Shown: one piece after another, positions 34,393 through 44,246 of the stretch
How the letters are laid out: every line of letters starts with the position of its first letter
Numbering within the stretch: position 1 is the first letter of the stretch
Assembly (NCBI GenBank): GCA_963834015.1
Contig: CAWIAG010000004.1
Span: 2,105,144-2,169,143 of the forward strand
Source of the DNA: FEN-1297 sp963834015
GTDB lineage: Bacteria; Bacteroidota; Ignavibacteria; Ignavibacteriales; Ignavibacteriaceae
Direction: 5' to 3'
DNA: 64,000 bases
The notes under the pieces: model-generated
Database searches by the model: none
Told to the model about the DNA's origin: nothing
The model's input: only the letters and a program-made list of their open reading frames with translations
Program-made: the position numbers and the translations under genes

Positions 34393-34875
34393 TCAACTAT
34401 TCCTTTCTACCTGTGCAATGAAACATTGAGCCTCCGCATTACGGATATGAATAAACTCAATCTCTTTTCTTTCAAAAAGTCCGTATATTATTTTCTCTAC
34501 TTCATTATTATCTTTTACCTGGATGGAACCTATCATTCTACGTCCTTTATTATAGAATCGAAATACGAGAGGTATATGCGGCCGCCCTTCTTTAACTTCA
34601 GGTGGAAAATCATCTTTGGTGTCATAAGACATACAACTATCGTGAATAAAGACGGGCCCAACTTCGTTGTAGGGATTGTTGCTTTTTACCGGTGCATATG
34701 AGAACAATAACCTTTTTTCGCCCGGCTTAAATTGTTTCAAACAACTACGGCAAGGTCCGTAACTATTTTCACTTGCAATCGAACTTTCGACTTGGCGCCC
34801 AAAATCATTGTACATTTCATGCCTGATAGTTTCTATTATTTTTATAGGTATTGTAAGGTACCTGAATTGTTTCAT
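34393..34875 (-). CDS. DUF1203-family protein
   Basis: The 160-aa product has the conserved cluster PCRSCLKQFKPGEKRLLFSYAPV, then NPYNEVGPVFIHDSCM, which I recognise from the DUF1203 family. The C-R-x-C pair and the later histidine/cysteine may bind metal. No function is established for the family. AAGGAAA precedes the ATG. The gene converges on tRNA-Ser(CGA), leaving 55 nt between them. A single gene on its strand, not in an operon. Confidence 0.8.
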   Translation of the reverse strand: MKQFRYLTIPIKIIETIRHEMYNDFGRQVESSIASENSYGPCRSCLKQFKPGEKRLLFSYAPVKSNNPYNEVGPVFIHDSCMSYDTKDDFPPEVKEGRPHIPLVFRFYNKGRRMIGSIQVKDNNEVEKIIYGLFERKEIEFIHIRNAEAQCFIAQVERNS

Positions 34876-35074
34876 ATAATTTCCTTATTCTTATTTATTT
34901 TTTATATATACATTTATTCAGCTTAGGAAAAATTATATTAAGGGTTTCGCACTAACAACCTGATTCTTGCTGAATTGATTAGTATATGAATAAAAAGAAA
35001 TAACATATCATTTATCCCCTCTATCTGTAATAAATTATTTATTTCGGATGCTTACAGCCGCGTTTGGTTATTTT

Positions 35075-35719
35075 TCAGCTTCTAATAGCAATTTTTAAAT
35101 CCAGGTAAATATCAAAATTTTTCTCCAGGCTTTGTCTTATTAAAGGATTAGTAAACTCCAGATTATTTCTCAGAACCAGTTTTATTTTGCCTCCATTAAT
35201 TAAATATCTTCTATTTGTGCTGATTAAAACACCTACAAACGTGGAATCCATAAAATCTATCGCCGTCATGTCAATAACAATTTTTTGATACCCGTTCTCT
35301 ATTGCATTATGCAGATAATTTAAAAAATTCTTCGCCTCATTTTGTACTGCTCTGTAAATATTCACTAAAATTACCATTAAATTGTTTTTGTAATAGTAGC
35401 TTTGGTAATCATTAGAATAAACCCGGTTATTTAAAAAATATTCAAAAGAAGGATCGTTATAACCCGGTGAGTTGGGCTGGTTGGAATGTCTAAGCATAGC
35501 CTTATTATGGATTTGATAGAGATTCAATTTTAATTTTTTATAATTGAGCGCATTTTTATTAACAAGCATATTATCTTCTACTTTATCTTTTTGAACGCTT
35601 AAATCAACCGGCATCTCTTGCAATGCCGGTAGAATGGATATATTCTCAGCTTGTTTAAAATATGATTCGCCGGAAAAGCTGCTTGAAGAAAAATTGTCCC
35701 GATTATTTCGTTTTTGCAT
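35075..35719 (-). CDS. STAS-domain protein (anti-anti-sigma-like)
   Basis: The 214-aa product has an N-terminal region of about 100 aa without a known domain, rich in Asn and charged residues, and a C-terminal STAS domain (residues about 110-210): YKNNLMVILVNI, IVIDMTAIDFMDSTFVGVLISTNRR and GGKIKLVL. The DST segment holds the likely phosphorylated serine of SpoIIAA-like antagonists. It would regulate a sigma factor or kinase by partner switching. A small protein gene lies just upstream on the same strand. No RsbW-like kinase is seen nearby. Confidence 0.82.
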   Translation of the reverse strand: MQKRNNRDNFSSSSFSGESYFKQAENISILPALQEMPVDLSVQKDKVEDNMLVNKNALNYKKLKLNLYQIHNKAMLRHSNQPNSPGYNDPSFEYFLNNRVYSNDYQSYYYKNNLMVILVNIYRAVQNEAKNFLNYLHNAIENGYQKIVIDMTAIDFMDSTFVGVLISTNRRYLINGGKIKLVLRNNLEFTNPLIRQSLEKNFDIYLDLKIAIRS

Positions 35720-35742
35720 GATTATTCTTTCATCCCATCTTA

Positions 35743-36054
35743 TTATAAATTGTTAATATTAAGATCAAGTTCATTATCATCTCCAACTAAAATTGAAAAA
35801 ACAAAATCAGTAATACGAACATTATGAAACTTTACCTTCTCCTGTAGTGCAGCATACAATTCCAATTTACGGTCATTGATTTCGTCCCTCAGATTATTAA
35901 TAAAAGTCGAATTTCGAATATTATTTTCTGAATAGAGGTATTTACACCTTTCTCTATCATTTTCTGAGTTATTCCATTTAGGTTGACTTGATGCTTTATA
36001 GAATCTTCCACTTTCGATATTGTCATCCGGTACATTCCCATTTATTGAAACCAT
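35743..36054 (-). CDS. Small hypothetical protein upstream of the STAS gene
   Basis: The 103-aa product is hydrophilic in its first half (Asn/Ser/Glu/Arg rich) and then has a probable helix (INNLRDEINDRKLELYAALQEKV) before an ITDFVFSILVGDD-type end. No family is recognised. It has GGAAGG 4 nt before the ATG and lies 23 nt before the STAS gene, so they form a two-gene operon and the small protein may be its partner. A role as anti-sigma or FlgM-like factor is only a guess. Confidence 0.55.
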   Translation of the reverse strand: MVSINGNVPDDNIESGRFYKASSQPKWNNSENDRERCKYLYSENNIRNSTFINNLRDEINDRKLELYAALQEKVKFHNVRITDFVFSILVGDDNELDLNINNL

Positions 36055-36561
36055 AAAACCCTTCCATACTCTTTACTTTGAAATTAATTATTTATTGATG
36101 TATTCTTATACTTTTGCTCCCAGGCTCAAATTGCAACTATGAAGAACAATTCGCCGGGTATTACAAAACATTAAATCTTCTTGATTAAATATTAAAAATA
36201 AGAGGAGTAACGAGTATCGCAGAAAGTGCTAAAGTTTTGTAATAGAAGTAAATGCCGTTGTCACAGTATATGTGACAACTTTATTGAATCGAAAAACTTA
36301 TCAGAACTTCTCATGAAAACGGTTAATAATTTTGACATAAATGCGAGCCAAATGCATTTAATCTTATCATTTAGAAAATAATTGCCTTTATTCAGAATAA
36401 TCCGGAATATATACACCGGTGCCGGAAAAATTAACAAAGTAAACTATTCAAATCATGGCCCGAAAAGGTTCCGGGTAAATGCTTGATTATTGAATTATTA
36501 TATACTAAATTTTAAAAGAATAGAATTCTTACATAATTTTAATTACTACGGAGAAAATATT
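36055..36561. other. Divergent regulatory region STAS operon / bacteriohemerythrin
   Basis: Divergent genes leave about 500 nt. The single clear signal is a 9-bp inverted repeat at 36257-36279 (separate entry). The rest is AT-rich with no gene. The bacteriohemerythrin frame is open upstream to 36490, but I use the internal ATG at 36562. Confidence 0.5.
36257..36279. promoter_or_regulatory. 9-bp inverted repeat, operator-like
   Basis: GTTGTCACA and TGTGACAAC flank a 5-nt centre (GTATA). The symmetry suggests a dimeric regulator site in the divergent region. It is not a CRP site: there the halves are TGTGA then TCACA, here the reverse. It may also fold as an RNA hairpin. Confidence 0.45.
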
Positions 36562-36969
36562 ATGGCAATTATCGAATGGACGAATGACTACAGCGTTGGA
36601 ATTCAATCGATTGACCAGCAGCATAAAATATGGATTGGTTTAATTAATAAACTTCATGATGCAATGAGAAAAGGGGAAGGGAAAAAAATATTATCCGACA
36701 TCTTTGAGGAAATAGTGGCATATACAAAAACACATCTTAAAAACGAGGAAGCTTTATTTGATAAATATAATTATCCTGACACGGCCGCACATAAAATTGT
36801 TCATGATAAATTGACTAAACAGGTAATTGAACAGCAGCAGGATATAAAAAACGGGAAAGCTTTAATTACGATGGAAGTAATGAGTTTTTTAAAAAATTGG
36901 CTGATTGACCATATACAGAATACCGATAAAAAATATTCTGCATTTTTAATCTCTAAAGGTGTTAAATAA
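36562..36969 (+). CDS. Bacteriohemerythrin
   Basis: Starting at the ATG at 36562 (GGAG upstream), the product is 135 aa, the usual length. All di-iron ligands can be read: His21, His58, Glu62, His77, His81, His117 and Asp122. Bacteriohemerythrins bind oxygen, for storage, delivery or sensing, and occur in microaerophilic bacteria. The context of two-component genes suggests signalling, but the protein is a stand-alone domain in the cytoplasm. Confidence 0.95.
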   Translation: MAIIEWTNDYSVGIQSIDQQHKIWIGLINKLHDAMRKGEGKKILSDIFEEIVAYTKTHLKNEEALFDKYNYPDTAAHKIVHDKLTKQVIEQQQDIKNGKALITMEVMSFLKNWLIDHIQNTDKKYSAFLISKGVK

Positions 36970-37371
36970 TTAATATTTAATTAATTTAAAGAGACATAAT
37001 AAGTCCTTTGAATTTTTATTTTGTGCAGGATGGATTAAATTAAGTTGTATAAAATAAAATAAATTAACCGGGGAATAACTCATTGCATCTAATAGCATCC
37101 CTGGAATGAACTCAGAATCATATGGAATTTAAAGGAATTCTTCCTCAGATTAAAAATGTCTTGGATATTTTATAAAGCATTTACGTGAGGATGAAAAATC
37201 TAAGAAATTATTAGAAATCTTACTGGCGATTGAAAAAATTTCTTATTTAATAATTTTATAAAGTAATGTAATACCTGATATTATACAAAAGAAAATTATT
37301 TGATTCCGGTAAAAATAAATTAAAGGTAAAACTTAATTTTAATGATAAAACGCATAAAGGAATAATTTAAA
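36970..37371. other. Intergenic region with possible small-gene remnant
   Basis: An ATG at 37122 opens a 17-codon frame ending at 37175; in the -1 frame directly after it the reading continues as KHLREDEKSKKLLEILLAIEKIS to a TAA near 37260. Together they look like a small helical protein broken by one inserted base. No family recognised. The rest is AT-rich with no signal. Confidence 0.25.
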
Positions 37372-38280
37372 ATGTATAAAGCTTCAATCTTAATTGTAGA
37401 AGATAATAAAATAGTTATTCTGGAATTAAAAGAAATGCTTGAAAGCATGGAATACCATGTTATTGAAACCGCTTCTTCGGGAGAGGATGCAATTGCCAAA
37501 GCAGAAAGTGTTAAACCGGATTTGATTATTATGGATATTAGATTAAAGGGAGATATGGACGGAATAGAGACTTCAGCATCAATCCGGAAAAATATGGATG
37601 TTCCCATAATCTTTCTCACCGCACATACTGATGAAAATACTGTACAACGTGCTAAATATATTGAGCCTTTTGGTTATATAATTAAACCATTTGAAGAAAG
37701 AGAGCTCAAAACTACTATTGAAATGGCGCTGTACAAGCATTCGATAGAAAAAAAACTTAAGGAAAGTGAAGAGCGATTCCGGCGTACTTTTGAATTGGAC
37801 TCTATCGGTAACTCATTAACTTCAGTAGACGGTAAATTTGTTGATGTTAATGACACTTTGTGTGCAATGCTCGGTTACTCCCGGGATGAATTTCTTTGCA
37901 GGGATTTTACATCAATAATATTTCTTGATGATATTGAAAACAGTATGCAAATATTACGCAAACTGCTTTCGGATGAAAAAAAATCTTATTGTTTCGAAGA
38001 AAGATTCATCAAAAAAGACGGCAATATAATTTGGTTAAATGTAATCATTACATTGTTTAAAGATTCAAGAGGTAAACCTTTTCTTTACTTTGCACACTTT
38101 ATCGATATTACTGAAAGGAAACATGCAGAAATTGAATTGAAGGCTCAAATGAATGAAATAAACAGATTTAATATGCTTCTGCTTGGCAGGGAAAAGAAAA
38201 TGACTGAATTAAAAAAAGAAGTTAACGCTCTTCTTGAAGATGCGGGCAGACCTAAAAAGTACAATGTTCGCAATGATTAA
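37372..38280 (+). CDS. Response regulator with PAS domain
   Basis: The 302-aa protein has a receiver domain (residues 1-120; phosphoacceptor Asp55 in LIIMDIRLKG, Thr in FLTAHT, Lys in IKPFEE) and a PAS domain (about 135-250, SEERFRRTFELDSIGNSL). A helical tail of about 45 aa ends with MTELKKEVNALL, a sequence commonly found before a histidine kinase core, but there is no kinase domain. It is a REC-PAS protein acting through protein contact or a truncated kinase. Its stop is followed by a 274-nt gap without the missing domain, so truncation was not recent. Confidence 0.88.
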   Translation: MYKASILIVEDNKIVILELKEMLESMEYHVIETASSGEDAIAKAESVKPDLIIMDIRLKGDMDGIETSASIRKNMDVPIIFLTAHTDENTVQRAKYIEPFGYIIKPFEERELKTTIEMALYKHSIEKKLKESEERFRRTFELDSIGNSLTSVDGKFVDVNDTLCAMLGYSRDEFLCRDFTSIIFLDDIENSMQILRKLLSDEKKSYCFEERFIKKDGNIIWLNVIITLFKDSRGKPFLYFAHFIDITERKHAEIELKAQMNEINRFNMLLLGREKKMTELKKEVNALLEDAGRPKKYNVRND

Positions 38281-38554
38281 AAGAATTAATAATTTTATAA
38301 ATATTAGCAACCTAGTGTAAACTTAGAGCGATCATATTGATAAAAGATTATACAGGAAGCTATATTATTAAACTTGCTTATTCAATTCTTTATTGAAATT
38401 GTGCAAGATTTACATTTACATAAGGTAAACAATCTGAAATTAAAAATTCCTTTGCAGGAATAAAAAATAAAATAACAATAGTTAATTATTAAATTTATTC
38501 AATCTTGAATAATTAAGATGATAATCTTGTATTAAGATATCAAAGTGTTAATAA

Positions 38555-39313
38555 ATGAAGAAATTGCTTATAATAGAAGATGAAACTCCAATCAGGGAGA
38601 ATTATTGTGAAATATTTGATGAAGAGGGTTATCAAGTAATGGGCGCTTCCGGCGGAAAAGAGGGAATAGAATTAGCGATATCATTTCGACCTGATCTGAT
38701 AATATGTGACATAATGATGCCCGGTATGGATGGATTTGAAGTAAGAGATATATTAAGCAGAAATAAAAAAGCCTCATTAATACCATTTATTTATTTAACG
38801 GCAAAAACAGATATAAAAGATGTTCAGCGTGCTATGGAACTTGGAGCGGATGATTATATAACCAAGCCGGTAAGTGCGCATAAACTTCTGGAACTGGTGT
38901 CAAAACGCTTGAAAAGGATGGAAGAATTAAAAAGGAACAATGATGAAGCCGCTGATGAAAGTATTATGTATTCACAAGATGAGAAAATACTGCTGAAATC
39001 TGGAGGAAAACATGTATTAGCGTTAATAAGTGAGATAGTAGTAATAAAAGCGGCAAATGATTATTCGGAAGTAATGCTAAAAAGCCGGGAAAAGATACTT
39101 ATAAAGAAATCGTTGAAAAACTGGGAAAAGATACTTCCGGAAAAAAGTTTTCTGCGAATACACCGGAATTCGATAATAAATATAGAGTTAGTAGAAAAAA
39201 TAGAAAATAAGATAAAGGGATCATATATAGTGAAGTTAAAAAATTATCCGGAATTGATACATTTCAGCCAGAGATATTCGCAAAAAGTTCGCAAATTATT
39301 ATTGATGAAATGA
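38555..39313 (+). CDS. LytTR-family response regulator
   Basis: The 252-aa product has a receiver domain (Asp52 in ICDIMMPGMDG; Thr in YLTAKT; Lys in TKPVSAHK) and a LytTR DNA-binding domain (about 140-252: DYSEVMLKSREKILIKKSLKNW, FLRIHRNSIIN, ELIHFSQRYSQKV). It is a transcription factor activated by phosphorylation. Unlike neighbouring genes it uses ATA strongly for isoleucine. Its partner kinase could be one of the downstream histidine kinases. Confidence 0.93.
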   Translation: MKKLLIIEDETPIRENYCEIFDEEGYQVMGASGGKEGIELAISFRPDLIICDIMMPGMDGFEVRDILSRNKKASLIPFIYLTAKTDIKDVQRAMELGADDYITKPVSAHKLLELVSKRLKRMEELKRNNDEAADESIMYSQDEKILLKSGGKHVLALISEIVVIKAANDYSEVMLKSREKILIKKSLKNWEKILPEKSFLRIHRNSIINIELVEKIENKIKGSYIVKLKNYPELIHFSQRYSQKVRKLLLMK

Positions 39314-39976
39314 AAACAGAAGCAGGATAAAAAAAACAGAGGAGTGCTAAAAAAAAGACGGGGAAAAGCTTACAAGTAAATTCTACAAGACTGAGACAAT
39401 AGGGTAATTACATTTCATAATGTATTAAAAGCAATAAAGAACTTAATAAAAAATTATTTGCAACAGCTAATAACTAAAATATTTACGTTTACACCAAGAT
39501 ATAATACGTTTACCGACGATACTAATCGGTTACTGAATTTTTTTATACTAAAATTAATAACTGCCGATAATTAAATTAGAAACATAATAAATGTATCTGA
39601 ATATAATAGAATATAAACTTAAAAAACGATTATTAAATGCCGATAGATATAAAATATTAGCGTTTGAAAAAAATAAAAAAAAATATTAAGATCAGAGTGA
39701 AAGCTTTAAAGTGAAATTAACAGGTATTGAAAATTGTATTATGAGAAAAGAAATGGAAGAATTACGGAGGTTGGAAGTATATTCTGATAAAAAAGCAATG
39801 ACTTAATATACAAGATATTTTAATAGCCGTGTAATCAGCTATTTGAAAACTATTTCCCCCCTCGATATAAACCCAGACTCCTTGCCCCTCTCAGCAATTG
39901 AGAGGGGCATCGTTTTAGAAATAAATCAAGCTTTTAAGTGTAAAAATTTAACGTTATATAATTAAAGCGGCTTAAT
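39314..39976. other. Long intergenic region with terminator
   Basis: This A-rich stretch holds no convincing gene; an ORF of about 30 codons beginning with a GTG near 39711 is the only protein-like piece. It ends in a strong hairpin (see next entry) 570 nt after the response-regulator stop, so an RNA may be made across it. Confidence 0.5.
39884..39917 (+). terminator. Intrinsic terminator
   Basis: A perfect 10-bp GC-rich stem, GCCCCTCTCA with TGAGAGGGGC, encloses the loop GCAAT and is followed by ATCGTTTTA. It separates the LytTR gene region from the hybrid kinase gene. Confidence 0.75.
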
Positions 39977-42973
39977 ATGAGTTCACTAACTAAGTTTATT
40001 TTACCAAAGTACCGGTATGTCCTTGCTTTTATTTTGACCTTAACAATAGTTCTCAGTATGGGGGCATATTATTATTATACTTATGAAATTTATGCCGGGC
40101 TTTATTTAAAGGAATTTGTAATAATCATTTTTACAGTTTTAGTTCTTGTAATTTTGACAGGAGGGCCAATTTGGTTTTATCATTACCGTCAAAAAAATAT
40201 ATACCGGAATTTATTTGACAATGAAAAAGAATTACGTAAACATCACGAAGAATTTAAAACAATTCTATACAGCATCGGCGATGGCGTAATTACTATTGAT
40301 ATGAACGGCAAAATTAAGAATATGAATTACACAGCCGAAAAACTGACAGGTTGGAATGAAGCAGAAGCTAAAAACAAACAATTCGAAGAAGTATTCAAAA
40401 TAATTAATGAGGAAACTCGTAAAATTGTTGAAAATCCTGTTGAGAAAGTATTTAGTAAGGGTATAATTGTAGGGCTGGCAAATCATACAATATTGATCTC
40501 CAGGAAAGGTGAAGAGATACCTATAGCCGACAGCGCTGCACCGGTACAGAACCAGAACGGTGAAATTGAAGGAGTAGTGTTGGTTTTCCGGGATAAAATT
40601 GAAGAGCATAAAGCAGATAAACTTTTACATGAAAGTGAAGAACGCTACCGCCAACTTTATGAGAATTCTACTCTTGGTATTTATAGAACAACCCCAAACG
40701 GACAGATACTGCTTGCTAATCCTGCTTTAATAAAAATGCTGCGGTTTGATTCTTTTGCAGAACTTGCTGCCAGAAATCTTGAACTAGAATCTAATTCATC
40801 ATCATATGACCGAAAGCAATTTATTGAAAAAATCGAATCTTCCGGAGAAGTTAACGGATTAGATTCAACCTGGATTTGCAAAGACGGCACAATAATTTTT
40901 GTGAGAGAAAACGCACGGGCTGTCCGGGATGGTAGTGGGAAGATCATATATTATGATGGTATTGTTGAAAATATTACGGAGCGTAAACTTGTTGAAGAAA
41001 GCTTAATTAAAGAAAAAGAACTGCTTCAGGCGCTGATGGATAATGTTCCTGATTTCATTTATTTCAAAGATATGGATTCTAAATTTACAAGAATCAATAA
41101 AGCGGAAGCATCGGTTCTGGGAATTTCAAATCCGGCAGAAGCTATAGGTAAAAGTGATTTTGATTACTCAGAACTGGAACAACCCGGAGTAAATTATGAA
41201 GATGAGCAAAATGTTATGAATTTAAAAGTACCTTTAATTTCTAATATTGAAAAAATTAAAGAAGCCAAAGGAGGTTACCGCTGGATTACTTCAACTAAAA
41301 TGCCGATTATTAATAGAGATGGGAAATGCACCGGTTTAGTCGGTATTTCAAGGGATATAACATCCATTAAACTTTACGAAGAAAAACTTAATAAACTTGT
41401 TGAGGAACTTGGTATTGCTAAAAATGAAGTTGAAAAAAGGGCAGATGAATTATTAAAAATAAATGCAGAGCTGGAGGATGCCAGGGCAAAAGCAGAAGCG
41501 GCAAACATTGCAAAGTCTATGTTTATTGCAAATGTTAGTCATGAAATCCGAACTCCAATGAATTCTATTCTGGGGTTCTCAGAAATATTATTAACGCGCA
41601 CATCGGACGAAACTGCTAAAAGATATTTGCATACGATTTTTTCAAGCGGAAAATCTTTATTGATCCTCATAAATGATATTCTTGATTTGTCAAAAATGGA
41701 AGCCGGAAGAATAGAACTTGATCCGGCCCCCCTCAGCCTGAAAAGGCTTATTGACGATATAGTCTTATTATTCAGAAATAAAGCTGAAGAAAAAGGTTTG
41801 CAGTTGATTGTTAAAATTCCGGTGGATTTTCCGAAATCAATTATTGTTGATGAGGTTAGGATACGCCAGATATTAGTAAATATTTTTGGTAATGCAATTA
41901 AATTTACGAGTAGAGGGTATATTAAGACAACAGTGTGCGTAAAAGAAAATCACCCGGAGAAAAATCTTTTTGATATTTCAATTTCAGTTGAAGATACAGG
42001 CATTGGAATTAGGGAAGAGGACCGGCAAATTGTATTTGAGCCTTTCACCCAGTCAAATGATACTGCCGTAAAAATTATTGGCGGTACAGGTTTGGGATTA
42101 GCTATCTCCAACCGCTTAGCTAATTTATTAGGTGGAAATATTAGAGTTGAAAGTACTTTAGGTAAAGGGAGTAAATTTGTTTTTGATTTAAAAAATATTC
42201 AATATTCCGAAGCCGGGGAAACTGTACAAAACAATGTTGAAAATGAAACAGACCATGTGTTGTTTGATAAAAAAACGATTTTAGTAATTGATGATATAAT
42301 TGATAATATAGATGTATTAAAGGGTTTTTTATCCGATCAGCCTTTTACAATAATGCAAGGTTACAATGGAATAGAAGCAATTACATTAGCAAATAAACAT
42401 CACCCGGACATTATTTTTATGGATATTAGAATGCCTGAAATGGACGGTTTTCAGGCAACCGAATTGTTGAAAAAAGATTTATCAACAAGTTCAATTCCAA
42501 TAGTTGCATTTACCGCTTCGGTACCGAATATTAAAGATAATAAAGAGCTGCAGCTTTTTAACGACGTTTTATTAAAACCTGTTTCCAAAAACAATTTGTT
42601 TTTACTGCTTATGAAATATTTCCCTTATAAGCGTTCTGTTAAGCAAAACGAAATAATATCAATTGCAAATACTGACGAAATTTCTCTTTTAACGGAACCG
42701 GAAAAATCGTTGTTAAAGAAAAATCTTGATGATATGGAATCCGCTTTCTCCAATATAATATTAGAAATATCTGAGGTTATTGATCTGAATGAAGTAGATA
42801 ATTTTGTTGAAAAGTTGGAAAAATTTATAAAAAATAAGAAAATCCCTTGCTTTGAGGATTACCTGGAGAGGCTTAAAAATGGAAAGAATTCTTTCGATAT
42901 CGAGGTATTACTGAAAACCATAGCTCAATTTAATAATACTATTAAAAATATAAGGACCAAAATAGAGGCCTAA
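39977..42973 (+). CDS. Hybrid sensor histidine kinase with three PAS domains
   Basis: The 998-aa membrane kinase has two N-terminal transmembrane helices (about 13-35 and 45-67), three PAS domains (about 85-210, 220-345, 350-475; SGIYRTTPNGQI and KDMDSKFTRINKA-type sequences), a helical linker, a HisKA domain with His at about 523 (ANVSHEIRTPMNSILG), an HATPase (N box GNAIKFT, DTGIGI, GGTGLGLAI) and a receiver (Asp about 815 in IIFMDIRMPEMDG). The last 110 aa are helical but lack an obvious Hpt histidine. It should respond to a cytoplasmic or membrane signal through PAS domains. It is followed 22 nt later by another sensor kinase gene. Confidence 0.94.
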   Translation: MSSLTKFILPKYRYVLAFILTLTIVLSMGAYYYYTYEIYAGLYLKEFVIIIFTVLVLVILTGGPIWFYHYRQKNIYRNLFDNEKELRKHHEEFKTILYSIGDGVITIDMNGKIKNMNYTAEKLTGWNEAEAKNKQFEEVFKIINEETRKIVENPVEKVFSKGIIVGLANHTILISRKGEEIPIADSAAPVQNQNGEIEGVVLVFRDKIEEHKADKLLHESEERYRQLYENSTLGIYRTTPNGQILLANPALIKMLRFDSFAELAARNLELESNSSSYDRKQFIEKIESSGEVNGLDSTWICKDGTIIFVRENARAVRDGSGKIIYYDGIVENITERKLVEESLIKEKELLQALMDNVPDFIYFKDMDSKFTRINKAEASVLGISNPAEAIGKSDFDYSELEQPGVNYEDEQNVMNLKVPLISNIEKIKEAKGGYRWITSTKMPIINRDGKCTGLVGISRDITSIKLYEEKLNKLVEELGIAKNEVEKRADELLKINAELEDARAKAEAANIAKSMFIANVSHEIRTPMNSILGFSEILLTRTSDETAKRYLHTIFSSGKSLLILINDILDLSKMEAGRIELDPAPLSLKRLIDDIVLLFRNKAEEKGLQLIVKIPVDFPKSIIVDEVRIRQILVNIFGNAIKFTSRGYIKTTVCVKENHPEKNLFDISISVEDTGIGIREEDRQIVFEPFTQSNDTAVKIIGGTGLGLAISNRLANLLGGNIRVESTLGKGSKFVFDLKNIQYSEAGETVQNNVENETDHVLFDKKTILVIDDIIDNIDVLKGFLSDQPFTIMQGYNGIEAITLANKHHPDIIFMDIRMPEMDGFQATELLKKDLSTSSIPIVAFTASVPNIKDNKELQLFNDVLLKPVSKNNLFLLLMKYFPYKRSVKQNEIISIANTDEISLLTEPEKSLLKKNLDDMESAFSNIILEISEVIDLNEVDNFVEKLEKFIKNKKIPCFEDYLERLKNGKNSFDIEVLLKTIAQFNNTIKNIRTKIEA

Positions 42974-42995
42974 ATATTAATACGAGGAACTGTGA

Positions 42996-44104
42996 ATGAA
43001 AAATATAGTATTGATTGTTGACGATAACACTAAGAATTTGCAATTAATGAGTTCAATACTTAATCCATTTTATCAATTACTTTTAGCAAATACCGGAGAA
43101 AAAGCAATTAAAACCGCTGAACTAAAAATGCCGGATTTAATTCTATTAGATATTATGATGCCGGGATTATCCGGTTTTGATGTTTGTAGGATCTTAAAAG
43201 AAAATGAGAAAACAAGAGAAATACCCATAATATTTTTAACTGCTAAAACTGAAGAAAGCGATATATCGGCGGCCTTTGAAGCCGGAGGTGTCGATTACAT
43301 TACCAAACCCATTAAAATAAAAGAAGTATTGGTTCGCATTAAAACCCATTTGAATTTAAAGGAAGCCAGGGAAACTCAGCAAAAGCAGAATGAAGAATTG
43401 AAAAAAATTGTTGCTAACCGCGATAAATTCTTTTCAATAATTGCACATGATTTAAAAAGTCCATTTCAATCATTTATCGGGTTAACCGAAGTAATGGCGG
43501 AACAAATTAATAATTTTTCAAAGGCTGAACTTATTGTCTCAAGTAAGGAACTAAACACTTGCGCAAATAATTTTTTTAAACTTTTAACAAACCTATTGGA
43601 ATGGGCCCGCATGCAGCAGGGTGTTCTGGTGTTTAACCCGGTGGAAATAAATTTATCGGAAGCAGTTATCCGGAATATTAATTTAATAATTAAAAGAGGC
43701 GAACAAAAAGGAATTGAGATTATAACTGAAGTTCCTGAAAATCAGAAGGTCTATGCAGATCAGGATATGTTTAATTCTATTTTAAGTAATCTCTTATCAA
43801 ACGCCCTTAAATTTACAAACAGGGGGGAGAGGTGAGAGTTCAGGCAAAAGAATTAGAAAACAATACAGTTGAAGTAGTAATTAAAGATAATGGTATTGGA
43901 ATGCCGGAATCGTTTTTAAAAAGGATATTTAAAGTAGAGGAAAAAGTCGGGCGCATTGGTACTGAAGGGGAGAAGAGCACCGGATTGGGGTTATTGTTGT
44001 GCAAGGAATTTATAGAAAAAAATGGCGGCAGAATTAGAGCTGAAAGCCGGGAAAATATAGGAAGCACTTTTTACTTTACACTACATAGCGCAGTTGAATT
44101 ATAA
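42996..44104 (+). pseudogene. REC-HisKA-HATPase kinase, split by a frameshift at G6
   Basis: Two frames together encode one kinase. The first (42996-43835) has a receiver (Asp52 in LLDIMMPGLSG), a helix linker and HisKA with His151 (IIAHDLKSPFQSF), and the N box SNALKFTN; it then ends NRGER-stop. The second, from about 43826 to 44104, supplies the remaining ATPase sequence: KDNGIGM, TGLGLLLCKEF, GSTFYFTL. The junction is a run of six G at 43822-43827; seven would give NRGGEVRVQA, the usual family sequence. So a single G was lost, by mutation, error or slippage. The gene follows the hybrid kinase by 22 nt and should be soluble. Confidence 0.85.
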
Positions 44105-44246
44105 AAGTTGCACAGCACATTATGAATATTTATAAAATAATCCTGATTCAACGAAAATAATTTATACTGTTTGAAGTTTTATCGAACGAATTTTAGCGGA
44201 AAATTAATGTACGTTTCTTTAATAAATTTAACATTACAAACTTTTA

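Noticed and set aside
34273..34701. A 142-codon plus-strand ORF starting inside tRNA-Ser(CGA)
   Set aside because: It overlaps the tRNA and runs antisense through the DUF1203 gene, whose own frame has recognisable conserved motifs.
36257..36279. CRP-binding site
   Set aside because: The half-sites are in the opposite order to TGTGA-N6-TCACA, and the spacing differs.
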